Shown piece after piece: positions 51,434-64,000 of a stretch of DNA of 64,000 bases. Source of the stretch: Nigrospora sphaerica. Lineage: Eukaryota; Ascomycota; Sordariomycetes; Amphisphaeriales; Apiosporaceae. Position 1 is the stretch's first letter. The number at the start of each line of letters is the position of its first letter. Position numbers and translations under genes: made by a program. The stretch lies in contig JAGVVL010000029.1 of assembly GCA_018287875.1 (NCBI GenBank), positions 558,001 through 622,000 on the forward strand, read 5' to 3'. Under the pieces are notes generated by a model. That model was not told the DNA's origin. It made no database searches and was given only the letters and a program-made list of their open reading frames with translations.

Positions 51434-52150
51434 AGAATGGGTGTGTGCTTTTAGTTCTTCAGGGGTAGCGGCCTGAATAGGTAAATTAGTATGTATCTTT
51501 TGCTTTGATGTGCTGAGAGTGCCTTGAGCGACATCAGAATTGAAGACATTTAAACCAAACAGTGAGGGTTGCCCTGCAGTCATTTTTAAGTAGACTCGGG
51601 CTAATAATTCAGCGTCTAGTAAGGCACCATGTAATTGTCTGTGGCTATTATCAATACGGTAACGTTGACATAAAGCATCCAAGCTGTTTCGTTGATTAGG
51701 ATGCAACGCTCTTGCTAAAGCAAGCGTATCCACAATCTTTCCGTAGTGAGCTAACTCTTGATGAAGGGTAGGGGGATTTTTATTAGAAAGGGATCGCTTG
51801 GTTTGGTCAAGGATAGAACGGTTACAACGATTAATCTCTTCGTTTAAAAAGCCGGTGTCAAATTTCGCATTATGGATGATAATTTCGGTGTCAGTATGGC
51901 TATTCTGTAAAAACGTTAAAAATTGCTCGATAATCTCTGAAAATTTTGGTTTATCTGCTAAGAATTCAGTGGATAATCCATGTACTGCAAAAGCGCCTGG
52001 ATCACTTTCTCGCTCTGGGTTAAGGTAAGTATGGAAATGATGTTCAGTAATTTCTCGATTCTCAATAATAACCGCACCGATTTCAATAACGCGATGTCCA
52101 AGCTCAGGCTCTCTTCCGGTAGTTTCGGTATCTAATACAATTTGACGCAT
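51383..52150 (-). CDS. dnaQ: DNA polymerase III epsilon subunit (3'-5' exonuclease)
   Basis: Proofreading subunit. 255 residues, intact. ExoI 'VLDTETTG' (residues 5-12), ExoII 'IIIHNAKFDTGFLN', ExoIII 'HGALLDAELLARVYL' with the catalytic His and Asp. The C-terminal alpha-binding tail is short. It starts 2 bases after fabG. No rnhA lies beside it, unlike in E. coli. Confidence 0.95.
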   Translation of the reverse strand: MRQIVLDTETTGREPELGHRVIEIGAVIIENREITEHHFHTYLNPERESDPGAFAVHGLSTEFLADKPKFSEIIEQFLTFLQNSHTDTEIIIHNAKFDTGFLNEEINRCNRSILDQTKRSLSNKNPPTLHQELAHYGKIVDTLALARALHPNQRNSLDALCQRYRIDNSHRQLHGALLDAELLARVYLKMTAGQPSLFGLNVFNSDVAQGTLSTSKQKIHTNLPIQAATPEELKAHTHSLEKIQRSSGSCLWEKQ

Positions 52151-52152
52151 AG

Positions 52153-52898
52153 TTATTCCATCCGTAAACCTCCATTAACATGGAGGGTATGACCAGTAAT
52201 ATAGCTACTCTCCCGAGCAGCTAGAAATAGGGCGGCATGGGCTACTTCTTCTGGTAGGCCTATTTTCCCAACTGGAATTTGGGAAAGCAAAGTAGCGCGT
52301 TGGGTTTCTGAGAACTTGCTTGTCATGTTAGTCTCAATAAAACCCGGTGCAATAACATTAACTGTGATAGATCGCTTCGCCACCTCTTGAGCAAGTGCTT
52401 TGCTCCATCCAATTAATCCGGCTTTAGCCGCTGCATAGTTTGCTTGCCCTATATTACCAGAAAAGCCAATAATTGAACTAACATTGATGATACGCCCATA
52501 TCGTTTTTTTAACATAAAAGGTAAGCACTCTTGGGTTAGATAGAAGCCCCCTGTTAAATTAATATCTAGCACGCTTTGCCACTGTTTGGGGTTAGCCGTA
52601 GTGCTAATTGATCAGAGGTGGCGCCTGCATTGTTAATAAGGACATCGGGTAATCGGTTAAGTATTTTTAATTGGCTCATACAGTCTTTAATAGACTCTAT
52701 ATTAGGTAATTTTAGTATAAACCCCTGACCCTTTAGGTTTAACTGTTTCAGTTGCTCGGAAATAGACGCAGCGCCTTCAGCTGTAGTTGCGGTACCGGCT
52801 ACCCAGGCTCCATGTTGGGCTAATTTTAACGCAATGGCTTGCCCGATACCTCTGTTTGCGCCTGTTACTAAGACGCATTGATTACTGAAGGAAAACAT
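52153..52898 (-). CDS. fabG: FabG-like 3-oxoacyl-ACP reductase, one frame break
   Basis: NADPH-dependent SDR of fatty acid elongation. Reconstructed length 248 residues. 'VTGANRGIGQAIA' (cofactor loop), 'LINNAGATSDQL', the catalytic Ser-Tyr-Lys in 'INVSSIIGFSGNIGQANYAAAKAG' (Ser in NVSSI, YAAAK) and 'VIAPGFIETNMT'. The frame breaks at four G (52588-52591; C on the coding strand), restored by one more: '..LTPKQWQSVLDINL..'. Start ATG 52898 is the one before the beta strand; an upstream start at 52937 is less likely. No acpP or fabD alongside. Confidence 0.9.
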
Positions 52899-53321
52899 AA
52901 ATGAAGCGTAATTCAATGAATGGTAGTGATCATACAAGGCTTATATACACGCATAAATCTTTTAGTGATAGATACAAGATCACGATGATATATAACGTGG
53001 TAGCAGGGTCTATCTAACAATTTTAAATTTTTTAAAAATTATATCGAGTATAAAAAATTAAACGTATTTTTTCCATTTTAACCTGAGTTGGTTAAAATAC
53101 TTTGGTTAATGGCGGGTCAGGCCTATAAAGTAGGTTAAATAGTAGTATTATAAAATACAAAGTAATAAGCTATAATTTGCTTTACTACATTAGTATTTTG
53201 ATATTGACAAATAACCATTATAATGACGCTTAAATAAAAAAGTGTAATAAATTAAGAAAATATTTTGTAGAGTAGTTGACATTCCATCGCAGCTCACGCA
53301 AAATAGGGTGCTTAGTTTCAA
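52899..53321. other. Non-coding AT-rich region upstream of the tRNA cluster
   Basis: 423 bases without a convincing gene. Very AT-rich, with TATAAT-like hexamers around 53150 and 53217. The only well-formed promoter I see is at 53276-53304. It should also carry the fabG promoter on the minus strand near 52950. Confidence 0.6.
53276..53304 (+). promoter_or_regulatory. Sigma70-type promoter for the tRNA-Tyr/Gly/Thr/Trp operon
   Basis: Perfect -35 TTGACA (53276-53281), 17-base spacer, -10 CAAAAT (53299-53304, 4 of 6 matches), followed by a short GGG-containing stretch and tRNA-Tyr 17 bases later. A strong -35 with exact spacing suits a stable-RNA promoter. Confidence 0.72.
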
Positions 53322-53402
53322 GGAGGGGTTCCCGAGCGGTCAAAGGGAGCAGACTGTAAATCTGCCGGCACAGCCTTCGAAGGTTCGAATCCTTCCCCTC
53401 CA
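53322..53402 (+). tRNA. tRNA-Tyr (GTA)
   Basis: 81 bases with a class II long variable arm. Acceptor GGAGGGG/CCCCTCC, discriminator A, anticodon GTA in ACTGTAAAT, T-arm GAAGGTTCGAATCCTTC. CCA not encoded. Confidence 0.92.
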
Positions 53403-53407
53403 CTTTA

Positions 53408-53410
53408 GCG

Positions 53411-53451
<41 letters not shown>

Positions 53452-53481
53452 GCGTGGGTTCGATTCCCATCACCCGCTCCA
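53408..53481 (+). tRNA. tRNA-Gly (TCC)
   Basis: 74 bases with encoded CCA (53479-53481). Acceptor GCGGGTG/CACCCGC, discriminator T, anticodon loop CTTCCAA (TCC), T-arm GTGGGTTCGATTCCCAT. Follows tRNA-Tyr by 5 bases. Confidence 0.93.
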
Positions 53482-53497
53482 ATAAGCTTTGATATTG

Positions 53498-53510
53498 GCC
53501 CACATAGCTT

Positions 53511-53545
<35 letters not shown>

Positions 53546-53569
53546 CCGGTTCAATCCCGGTTGTGGGCT
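53498..53569 (+). tRNA. tRNA-Thr (GGT)
   Basis: 72 bases. Acceptor GCCCACA/TGTGGGC, discriminator T, anticodon loop TTGGTAA (GGT), T-arm CACCGGTTCAATCCCGGT. The genome has CCG after the discriminator, so CCA is not encoded. tuf, which usually follows, is missing. Confidence 0.92.
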
Positions 53570-53628
53570 CCGAAAACACTAATTTAGATATCGTATTTTC
53601 AGATATAAAGTCAATGGTAAAAGTCAAA

Positions 53629-53633
53629 AGGCC

Positions 53634-53684
<51 letters not shown>

Positions 53685-53704
53685 AAGTCCCTCCTGGCCT
53701 GCCA
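53629..53704 (+). tRNA. tRNA-Trp (CCA)
   Basis: 76 bases with encoded CCA end (53702-53704). Acceptor AGGCCAG/CTGGCCT, discriminator G, anticodon loop CTCCAAA (CCA), T-arm GCGGGTTCAAGTCCCTC. It directly precedes secE. Confidence 0.94.
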
Positions 53705-53705
53705 G

Positions 53706-53722
53706 ATGGTTTAGCAAACCAT
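53706..53722 (+). terminator. Hairpin between tRNA-Trp and secE
   Basis: Perfect inverted repeat ATGGTTT/AAACCAT with loop AGC, then GGCGCTTTTT. It may be a weak terminator or a processing signal for the tRNA-Trp 3' end. Its second arm ends in an ATG, so that codon is a poor secE start. Confidence 0.55.
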
Positions 53723-53745
53723 GGCGCTTTTTAAAAGAAGCGTGT

Positions 53746-53901
53746 ATGGAAGTTTCAAAAATCAGTTGGCCCACTTGGAAAGAAGTAAGGCAAACTGCTT
53801 TGGTAGTGGGCATAGTTGTATTATTTATAAGTTTGTTCTTATGGGCTATAGATATTTCAATATTCTATATGACCAGAGGGTTAATAGGACAAAAGGGATA
53901 G
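53746..53901 (+). CDS. secE: SecE preprotein translocase subunit, minimal form
   Basis: Small single-helix subunit that clamps SecY. From ATG 53746 it has 51 residues: 'MEVSKISWPTWKEVRQTALVV' contains the conserved amphipathic segment (cited core 'ISWPTWKEVRQT'), followed by one membrane helix. E. coli SecE has 127 residues; the minimal form is about 60. Upstream in-frame codons encode 'FLKEAC', which fits the family, but no in-frame ATG precedes them; a frame shift from ATG 53721 through the T5/A4 tract would be needed. Operon secE-nusG-rplKAJL-rpoBC. Confidence 0.85.
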   Translation: MEVSKISWPTWKEVRQTALVVGIVVLFISLFLWAIDISIFYMTRGLIGQKG

Positions 53902-53909
53902 AGTAAAAT

Positions 53910-54469
53910 ATGTCATTAGTTGATGCTGATACTCAGAAGCGTTGGTATGTAGTCCATGTTCGGGCTGGTTACGAAAAACAAGTAATAGAAAACTTGAGAG
54001 AGTTAATCGAGTCTGAAGGTTTAGGAGATAAATTCGGGGAGATTGTGGTACCTTCTGAAGAGGTATTAGAAATCCGTAGTGGAAAGCAAAAAAGGTGCCT
54101 CGAAAGTTTTTTCCAGGTTATATACTGGTTCATATGGCTATGAACGATGCGACAAGACAAGTAGTGCGACACATTCGAAATAAAAATGTACGAGGTTTCT
54201 TAGGCCGTGCGAATCAGCCCGTGCCCTTGAGTCAACGTGAAGTAGATGATATCTTTGAACCACTTCGTGCTACAGAGGGCAAGCCTAAACCGAAAGTATT
54301 GTTTCAGCCAGGGCAGGTCGTTAAAATTATTGCGGGGCCTTTTTCAGGGTTCAGTGGTGTCATTGAAGCAGTGGATTACGAAAAGAAAAATCGTTTACGT
54401 ATTTCAGTGATCGTTTTTCAGCGAGCTACTTCAGTAGAACTAGATTTCAGTGAAGTGCAGGCCGCTTAG
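53910..54469 (+). CDS. nusG: NusG transcription factor, one frame break
   Basis: Links RNA polymerase to Rho and ribosomes. Reconstructed length 186 residues. NGN domain 'KRWYVVHVRAGYEKQVIENL', cited core 'WYVVHVRAGYEKQV', then 'FPGYILVHMAM' and the KOW domain 'FQPGQVVKIIAGPFSGFSG'. The frame breaks in six A (54088-54093); seven give '..KQKKVPRKFFPGYI..'. Starts 8 bases after secE. Confidence 0.94.
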
Positions 54470-54493
54470 TATATAAATGGGTATTATTTAACT

Positions 54494-54925
54494 ATGTCAG
54501 AAAAAATTAGACCGATTCGGTTGCAAATTAAGGCAGGGGAAGCCACTCCCGCTCCTCCTATTGGTTCTACTTTAGCACCTAAAAAAATTAAAGTAGTCGA
54601 TTTTTGTAGGGAGTTTAATGATAAAACAAAACAGTGGCCAAAAGGAACGCCATTGTCAGTGAGCATTTATATTTTAAAAAACAACAGCTTTAGAATGGAA
54701 ATAAAGCAACCACTCGCTAGCTATTTGCTTAAACAGGCAGCTAATGTGGAGAAAGGTAGTGGTATGCCTAATAAAAATAAAGTAGGTTTTTTGACTATTG
54801 AACAGTTAGACGGAATTGCAAAATTAAAAATGTCAGATCTTAATGCTGGCTCTTTAGAGGCAGCTATCCGAATTTTAAAAGGTAGTGCAAGAAGTATGGG
54901 TATTGAAGTACGGGAGGAAAAATAA
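54494..54925 (+). CDS. rplK: 50S ribosomal protein L11
   Basis: 143 residues, intact. 'IRLQIKAGEATPAPPIGSTLAP' (cited core 'AGEATPAPPIGSTL') and 'GSARSMGIEV' at the end are the L11 marks; the C-terminal domain binds 23S rRNA at the GTPase centre. The usual 'A..PPVGPALG' loop reads 'PPIGSTLA', so two residues of the loop differ. The stop overlaps the rplA start (TAATG). Confidence 0.95.
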   Translation: MSEKIRPIRLQIKAGEATPAPPIGSTLAPKKIKVVDFCREFNDKTKQWPKGTPLSVSIYILKNNSFRMEIKQPLASYLLKQAANVEKGSGMPNKNKVGFLTIEQLDGIAKLKMSDLNAGSLEAAIRILKGSARSMGIEVREEK

Positions 54926-55649
54926 TGGGATCTGTCTCCAAACGTATGCGCTTAATTAAAGAACAAGTAGGCACAAAAGAACCTTGTAATTTTTTAGAAG
55001 CCATCGATCTATTAAAAGCTCAGCCTGCTTTAAAGTTTGTAAGTAGCGTGGAAGTGAGCGTTCATGTAAACATTAATCCTAAAAAATCAGATCAAGTCGT
55101 TCGAGGCGTCGTAGTACTGCCAAACGGTACAGGTCGTAAGACTCGAGTGTTTGTGATTTCTGAGGATAAAGATAAAGCAGCTTCTGCAATTGCAAAAGGT
55201 GCAGAGCGCGCTGGTTTTGAGGAACTAGTAAATGCAATTAAAGAAGGCGAGCTTAAGTTAAACGATCGAGATACAATTATTGCAACGCCTGCAGCGATGC
55301 GTTTATTAATGCCGTTAGGTCAAATGTTAGGTCCTAAAGGATTAATGCCAAACCCTAAGTTAGGCACAGTGACCGAAGATATTGATGCTGCCGTAGAGAA
55401 GACTTTATTAGGCCGTATCTCTTATCGTAACGACAAAGGGGAGTAGTGCGCTGTTTGATTGGTAAATTGTCTTTTGATTCAAAGGCGTTACAAGAAAATC
55501 TACAGGCATTACTAAGTAGTATTATTCATAACAAACCAGAAGCCGCGCCTAAGGGAAAGAATTTTGTGAAAAAAGTAGCGTTATCTAGTACGATGGGGCC
55601 TGAGTTAATTATTCAACAGGCTTCTTTAGATATAGATGCGGTAGCGTAA
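54925..55649 (+). CDS. rplA: 50S ribosomal protein L1, one frame break
   Basis: Reconstructed length 241 residues. 'VEVSVHVNINPKKSDQVVRG', 'LPNGTGRKTRV', 'ATPAAMRLLMPLGQMLGPKGL', 'PNPKLGTVTEDI' match L1. The frame breaks at four G (55438-55441); five give '..NDKGGVVRCLIGKLSF..'. L1 autoregulates rplKA in E. coli by binding the leader; I did not identify the site here. Confidence 0.94.
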
Positions 55650-55672
55650 AATATATAATTGTTGGGAGAGAA

Positions 55673-56204
55673 ATGCAGTGGGGTTAATACATCAAAAAAT
55701 AGAGCCCGAGCCGTTGAGCAAATCTCTGCGATACGAACCATGGCTGAATCAGGGCAGGCAGCTGCTGTTATATGGTATCGAGGCTTAACAGCTGGAGAAA
55801 TGTATCAATTGCAGTGTGCGGCCAGACAGGTTGGAATTGTAGTCAAAGTGATTCGAAATCGTTTAGCACATCGAGCAGTGGAAGGGACAGCTTTTTCATG
55901 TTTGCAGACCGTGTTAGAAGGTCCAGTATTATTGGCTTTTTCCAGTCAAGGGCCTGGGGCTATGGCGCGTTTTCTAAAAGAATTTAGAAAAAAGCACGAA
56001 AGTTTGGTAGTAAAATATCTATCTTTTGAGGGAGAGTTGCATCCTGCTGCAGATTTAGATAGTATGGCGAACTTGCCTACGAAAGAAGAAGCAGTTGCTC
56101 AATTACTCGCTACGTTGCAGTTACCTATGCGCCAACTATTACGTGTTTTAGCAGAACCTCAAACAAAGTTAGTAAGGCTTTTAGAGGCTATCAAAAATAA
56201 ATAA
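55673..56204 (+). CDS. rplJ: 50S ribosomal protein L10, start uncertain
   Basis: Anchors the L7/L12 stalk. 'AVEQISAIRTMAESGQAAAVIWYRGLTAGEM' (cited core 'GQAAAVIWYRGLTAGEM'), 'VIRNRLAHRAVEGTAFSCL' and 'GPGAMARFLKEF' are L10. ATG 55673 has GGAGAG two bases upstream, but its frame reaches TAA after four G (55676-55680 area) unless one G is removed or two added. A TTG at 55659 is in frame without correction but has no Shine-Dalgarno. Length 176-181 residues. Confidence 0.85.
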
Positions 56205-56245
56205 AACATCAATTATATTTTTTGTACTATTGGAGATTGGTTATC

Positions 56246-56637
56246 ATGACACCTCAAGATTTAATAAAAGCAATTCCTTCTTGGACTTTGAAAGAAGTAA
56301 TGGAAGCAATTGATGGGATTAAAGAAGCTCTCGGTATTTCTGATATGGCACTAGCTGGTCCAGCACCTGCTGCAGCGCCTGCTCAAGCAGCGGCAGCACC
56401 TGCCGAAGAAAAACAGAATTTGCTGTTCTCTTAACTGGACTTAACGCAGGAGCGAAGAAAGTAGATGTATTGAAAGTCATACGTCCTATTACAGGTCTTT
56501 CTTTACTAGATGCGAAGAAAATATTAGACGAACTAGGCAATGCACCTTACGAATTAAAAGCAGATGTACCTAAAGCAGATGCTGAACAAATGAAAAAGGA
56601 CATTGAAGCAGCCGGGGGAACGGTTGAAATCAAGTAG
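56246..56637 (+). CDS. rplL: 50S ribosomal protein L7/L12, one frame break
   Basis: Stalk protein that recruits translation GTPases. Reconstructed length about 130 residues. N-domain 'DLIKAIPSWTLKEVMEAID', an Ala/Pro hinge, then after the break the C-domain '..FAVLLTGLNAGAKKVDVLK' and 'GLSLLDAKKILDELG'. The frame breaks in five A (56409-56413); six read '..EEKTEFAVLL..'. Start ATG 56246 with TTGGAGAT upstream. Confidence 0.92.
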
Positions 56638-56649
56638 TTTCTTTAATCT

Positions 56650-56677
56650 GCATATAGCCTAAGCTAAGGCTATATGC
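56650..56677 (+). terminator. Hairpin between rplL and rpoB
   Basis: Perfect 11-bp stem GCATATAGCCT/AGGCTATATGC with loop AAGCTA, followed by a pyrimidine-rich stretch without a T run. It is in the place of the rplL-rpoB attenuator/RNase III site of E. coli, so partial termination or processing is likely. Confidence 0.72.
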
Positions 56678-56730
56678 TTCTCTGCTTGGGTGTGTTCTGC
56701 TTCTCTTTAATCAATCTATTCTGAAAATCT

Positions 56731-59700
56731 ATGTCAATGTCTGAGACTAGTAGCGTTGAGCGCGGAGGAGACTCGCGCTATTCTCGAATACCAAACTTCC
56801 ATAACAAAATGAGAAAACTAATGCGCAGGCCATCTGGTCAGCAATTAGCTATTATGGAATTACCGTATTTATTATCTATACAAGTGGATTCCTATCGTGA
56901 CTTTTTACAAAAGGATGTGCCTGCAAAAGAACGAAAAGACATCGGTTTAGAGTCTGTATTTAAATCTATTTTCCCTATTTCAGGGTATGCTGATTCTTAC
57001 GCAACCTTAGAATATGTAGAATATCATCTCGGAGAACCTACCGAAGAGGTAGCAGAATGTCGTGCAAGAGGTTTAACGTATAGCGCTCCTTTGCGAGCAA
57101 AGATGCGTTTAATCGTCTATGATAAAGAAGATCCTTCTCGTAAAACCGTACGCCACATTAGGGAGCAAGAAGTTTATATAGGTAAGTTACCATTAATGGC
57201 GAATGGTGATTTTATCATTAATGGAACAGATCGCGTTGTTGTCTCACAATTGTATCGCTCTCCAGGTGTATTATTTGAGCATGATAAAACCAAAAAGCAT
57301 GCTTCAGGTAAAATGCTATATAAGGCTAGAATTATTCCTTATCGAGGGTCCTGGTTAGATTTTGAGTTTGATACAAAAAACAATTTATTTGTAAAGATTG
57401 ATAAGCATCGTAAATTACCTGTCACCATTTTACTGAAAGCCTTTGGATATAGTGCCGAAGATATGTTAAACATATTTTTTGAGCATGATACCTTTACGAT
57501 TGAAAATGGCTTGATTCAACTCGATCTCATTGCTGATCGTTTGTGGGGGAATTAGCTTTATTCGATATTTTCGATGCAGATGGCAATTTAATCGTTGGTC
57601 AAGGTCAACGCATTATTGCTCGCCATGTACAACAGCTGAAAGAAGCTGGTATTACCCAACTATCTGTTCCTGTGGAACACTTATTAGGCAAAGTATTGGC
57701 TAAACCAATTTTCGAGCCAGATACGGGTGAAGTATTTGCAGCAGCAAATGAAGAACTGACTGCTGAAACGATTCAAAAACTTTTAGACGCTGGTGTTTCT
57801 AAAATAGAAACTATTTACACCAATGATTACAGTGCAGGTAGTTATATTTCTACTACTTTGCGATTAGACCCTACGAGTAATCAACAAGAAGCATTAACAG
57901 AAGTATACCGTTGTATACGCCCTGGTGAATTTCCTACCCAGGAAGCGGCAGAAAGCTTATTTAAAAACTTATTTGAATCATTAGACCGATATGATTTATC
58001 TGCGATTGGTCGAATGAAGTTAAACCATCGTTTAGGAAGAGAGTCCACCGTTGGTTCTAGATTATTAAGCAAAGAAGATGTTTCGGATGTTTTAAAGCTA
58101 CTTATTGCGATTCGAGATGGCAGAGAAAAAATTGATGAAGTGGACCATTTAGGTAATCGACGAGTTCGTAGCGTTGGTGAAATGATAGAAAGCCAATTTC
58201 GTTTAGGTTTGGTGAGATTAGAACGCAGTATTAAAGAAGGCTTAAGCAAGGTAGAAGTTGAAGACTATATGCCGCAAGATTTGTTTAATGCAAAGCCTGT
58301 TATTGCAGCCGTTAAAGAATTCTTCACGACTAACCCTTTATGTCAATTAAAAGATGAAGTCAATCCTTTAGGGCCTGTTACGCAAAAACGTCGTATTTCG
58401 GCTTTAGGAAAAGGGGGTGCCTAGTGATCGAGCAGGTACTGAGTTGCGTGACGTAGATGCGACGCATTACTCTAGATTGTGTCCTATTGAAACACCAGAA
58501 GGAGCGAATATTGGTTTAATTAACTCTTTGGCTTTGTTTTCTAAAACAGACGAGTTTGGATTTTTAGTCGCACCTTATCGTAAGGTTATCAATGGAAAAG
58601 CTACCCAGGAAATTCAATATCTTTCAGCAATTACTGAAGGTAATTACGTCATTGCGCAGGCGAGTGCTACTTTAGATAGCGAAGGTAATTTATTAGATGC
58701 AGTTATACCAGCTCGTTATCAAGGAGATTCAATTTTAACGACCGCAAATGAAATCCATTATATGGATGTCTCGCCCGCTCAAATCGTATCAGTCGCAGCT
58801 TCTTTAATTCCATTTTTAGAACATAATGATGCTAACCGAGCACTGATGGGCTCTAACATGCAACGTCAGGCGGTGCCACTATTGACTGCAGAAAAGCCCT
58901 TAGTTGGTACGGGTATGGAGTATAAAGTAGCGGTAGATTCTAATGCTGTTGTAGTAGCGAAACGGGGCGGAGTCGTGAAGGCAGTGGATGCTAGTCGTTT
59001 AGTGATTCGAGTTAACGATAACGAAATTGAAAAAGATGGAGAAGGCGTCGATATCTACAATTTGGTTAAATATAATCGCTCTAACCAAGGGACAGCTCAA
59101 AACCAAAAGCCATTAGTCAGCCCTGGTGATGAAGTCAAAAAAGGAGATTTATTAGCCGACGGTTCATGTACTGAAGTAGGTGAATTAGCATTAGGTAAAA
59201 ACTTGTTAGCTGCCTTTATGTGTTGGAAAGGATCTAACTTTGAAGACTCTGTTATCATATCAGATCGCTTAGTAAAGGAAGATACTCTAACTAGTATTGA
59301 TATTCAAGATTTTATCTGTACTGCTCGAGATACGCGTTTTGGTCCAGACGAAGTGACAGAAGATATTCCAAATGTTAGCTTACAGACACTAGCTAACTTG
59401 GATAAGTCAGGTATTGTTAGAATTGGAGCTTTTGTCAAACCAGGTGACGTATTGGTCGGTAAAGTTACACCAAAAGGTGAAGTCCGATTAACGCCAGAAG
59501 AGAAGTTATTAAGAGCAATTTTTGGAGAAAAAGCATCTGACGTTAAAGATAGTTCATTACGTGTTCCATCCGGTATGAGTGGAAAAGTAATTGGCGTGTC
59601 TATTTTCACAAGAGGCGGGCTAGAAAAAGATGCCCGCTCTAAAGAAATCGAAGCTTTGCTGTTAGAACAATTCAAAAAAGACTTAGATGAAGAGTTACGT

Positions 59701-60930
59701 ATTCGTGAACAGGATATTTACCAACGCATGCATACTCTACTGCATGGTGCAACGCTAGTTAAAGGGCCTAAAAAACCAAAAAATACTACCGTTATTGACC
59801 AAAGTTATTTAGACAGTCTACCGAAAGAGCAGTGGTTTAAAGTAGTGGTTAGTGATGAGGCGGTTAATGAGGCAATACAAAATTGTCAAGCCAGACTGGA
59901 CGCTGCTAAAGCAACCGTAGATAAAAAATATGATCATAAAAAAGAGCGTTTATTAGAAGGAGATGAATTAACGCCTGGGGTACTGAAAATCATTAAAGTG
60001 CGCTTAGCAGTAAGTAGGCGTATTCAGGCGGGAGATAAAATAGCAGGACGACATGGTAATAAAGGGGTTATTTCTACTATTGTTCCTGTAGAAGATATGC
60101 CTTACACGGCTGACGGTACCCCCATTGATATCATCTTAAATCCATTAGGTGTTCCTTCTCGTATGAATATCGGGCAAATCCTTGAAACGCATTTGGGATG
60201 GGCTGGAAAAGTACTAGGTAAAAAATTAGGTCGATTATTAGATGAAAAGGCTCCTATTGAGGAAATTCGAGAGTTAGTTACTGCGATTTATGATCAAGGA
60301 AAATCTCAAGATACCGTACTTCCTGAAATGAGCGATTCAGAACTTCTAAACTTAGCAAATTATTTGCGTGATGGTGTGCCTATGGCAACGCCAGTATTTG
60401 ATGGTATGTCAGAAGAAGAGATCCAACGTCTGTTAGCGCTTGCTGAGCTACCAACTAATGGTCAAACAACGCTTTATGATGGTCAAACTGGTAGAGCTTT
60501 TGATCGACCCGTTACGGTGGGTTATATGTACATGTTGAAGCTTAATCATTTAGTAGATGATAAAATGCATGCTCGTTCTACAGGATCTTATAGTTTAATT
60601 ACTCAACAACCGTTAGGCGGAAAAGCCCAATTTGGAGGGCAGCGCTTTGGAGAAATGGAAGTATGGGCTTTACAAGGATATGGCGCTGCTCATACCTTGC
60701 GAGAAATGCTGACAATTAAATCGGATGATGTGACTGGACGTGCAAGAGCTTATAAGGCAATTGTGGACGGAGCGCAGAACATTAAGCCAGGTACTCCAGA
60801 GTCCTTTAATGTATTAATGAAAGAGCTATTAGCATTAGGATTGCAAGTACAACTAGAGCCAAAGGATTTTGAGGACGCGCATAGTGATAAACCGGATGTT
60901 GAAAAACTAGAAGAAGTAGACCAATCGTAA
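56731..60930 (+). CDS. rpoB: RNA polymerase beta subunit with unusual rifamycin/fork-loop region; two frame breaks
   Basis: About 1400 residues (E. coli 1342); the N-terminus carries about 20 extra residues. All main regions are recognisable: '[15 protein letters not shown]', '[18 protein letters not shown]'-type sequence, '[13 protein letters not shown]', '[18 protein letters not shown]', '[12 protein letters not shown]', '[20 protein letters not shown]', '[16 protein letters not shown]'. Breaks: five G at 57545-57549 (six expected) and five G at 58413-58417 (needs one fewer or two more). The rifamycin region (58326-58412) differs from E. coli at many usually fixed positions, including H526Q, F514L, S522G, E523P and N518V, while D516 and S531 are kept. 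Downstream, F545 is Thr. rpoC starts 35 bases later. Confidence 0.95.
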
Positions 60931-60965
60931 GAAATGTATCGTATTGTATTATCGGAGAGTAAATC

Positions 60966-64000
<3,035 letters not shown>

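Noticed and set aside
53308..53901. A continuous 197-codon frame covering the four tRNAs and secE
   Set aside because: The first three quarters overlap perfect tRNA genes; only the last 51 codons from ATG 53746 match SecE.

Overview
The window is an AT-rich, densely coded stretch of a gammaproteobacterial genome related to Legionellales (Legionella/Coxiella group). The placement rests on a Dot/Icm type IVB secretion cluster in near-Legionella order (dotM-dotL-dotJ-dotI-dotH-dotG-dotF-dotE-dotP-dotN), a second locus icmW | icmV-dotA, and housekeeping blocks in gammaproteobacterial order. Several expected neighbours are absent (tuf, rimP, lptE, petABC, icmN, icmB, icmX), tRNAs are tightly packed, and ORFs overlap convergently. 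Together these suggest a reduced, host-associated genome. Three very large genes (about 1390, 856 and 1101 codons) have no recognisable family and are candidate Dot/Icm substrates; that role is inference.

Layout: 1-4.5 kb, bamD end, holA, leuS, a VUT-family transporter. 4.5-8.7 kb, first giant orphan gene (minus strand). 8.8-10.7 kb, pteridine-reductase-like SDR and a MidA-like methyltransferase. 10.7-19.5 kb, Dot/Icm cluster. 19.5-22.2 kb, tamB and a ComEA-like protein. 22.3-25 kb, tRNA-Met and second orphan gene. 25-29 kb, epmA, adk, rplM-rpsI, tRNA-Gln, sspA-sspB. 29-32.3 kb, icmW/icmV/dotA. 32.4-35.5 kb, two tRNAs, ppiD, surA. 35.6-38.9 kb, third orphan gene. 38.9-44.6 kb (minus), bamE, gcvR-like, ybeY, mutL, feoA, feoB and a small Cys-rich membrane protein. 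44.8-50.1 kb (minus), tRNA-fMet, nusA, infB, rbfA, truB. 50.2-52.9 kb, nhaA, dnaQ, fabG. 53.3-64 kb, tRNA-Tyr/Gly/Thr/Trp, secE, nusG, rplKAJL, rpoB, rpoC (cut by the window end).

Two themes stand out. First, more than 40 genes or gene parts, many of them indispensable (rpoB, rpoC, infB, rplA, rplL, rplM, nusG), are broken by changes of one base (rarely two) in a short homopolymer, nearly always one base too few, and each reads through cleanly if the run is adjusted. This looks like unpolished sequence, but transcriptional slippage or a mutator history (mutL is itself hit) cannot be excluded. I annotate each such gene over its full reconstructed span and say where the break lies. Second, the RNA polymerase has unusual residues at near-invariant active-centre positions: rifamycin pocket and fork loop in beta, bridge helix and trigger loop in beta-prime. 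These residues come from ungapped reading and, apart from a few codons next to one break, do not depend on frame repair. The Dot/Icm cluster and the three orphan giants together suggest an intracellular lifestyle with a largely lineage-specific effector set.
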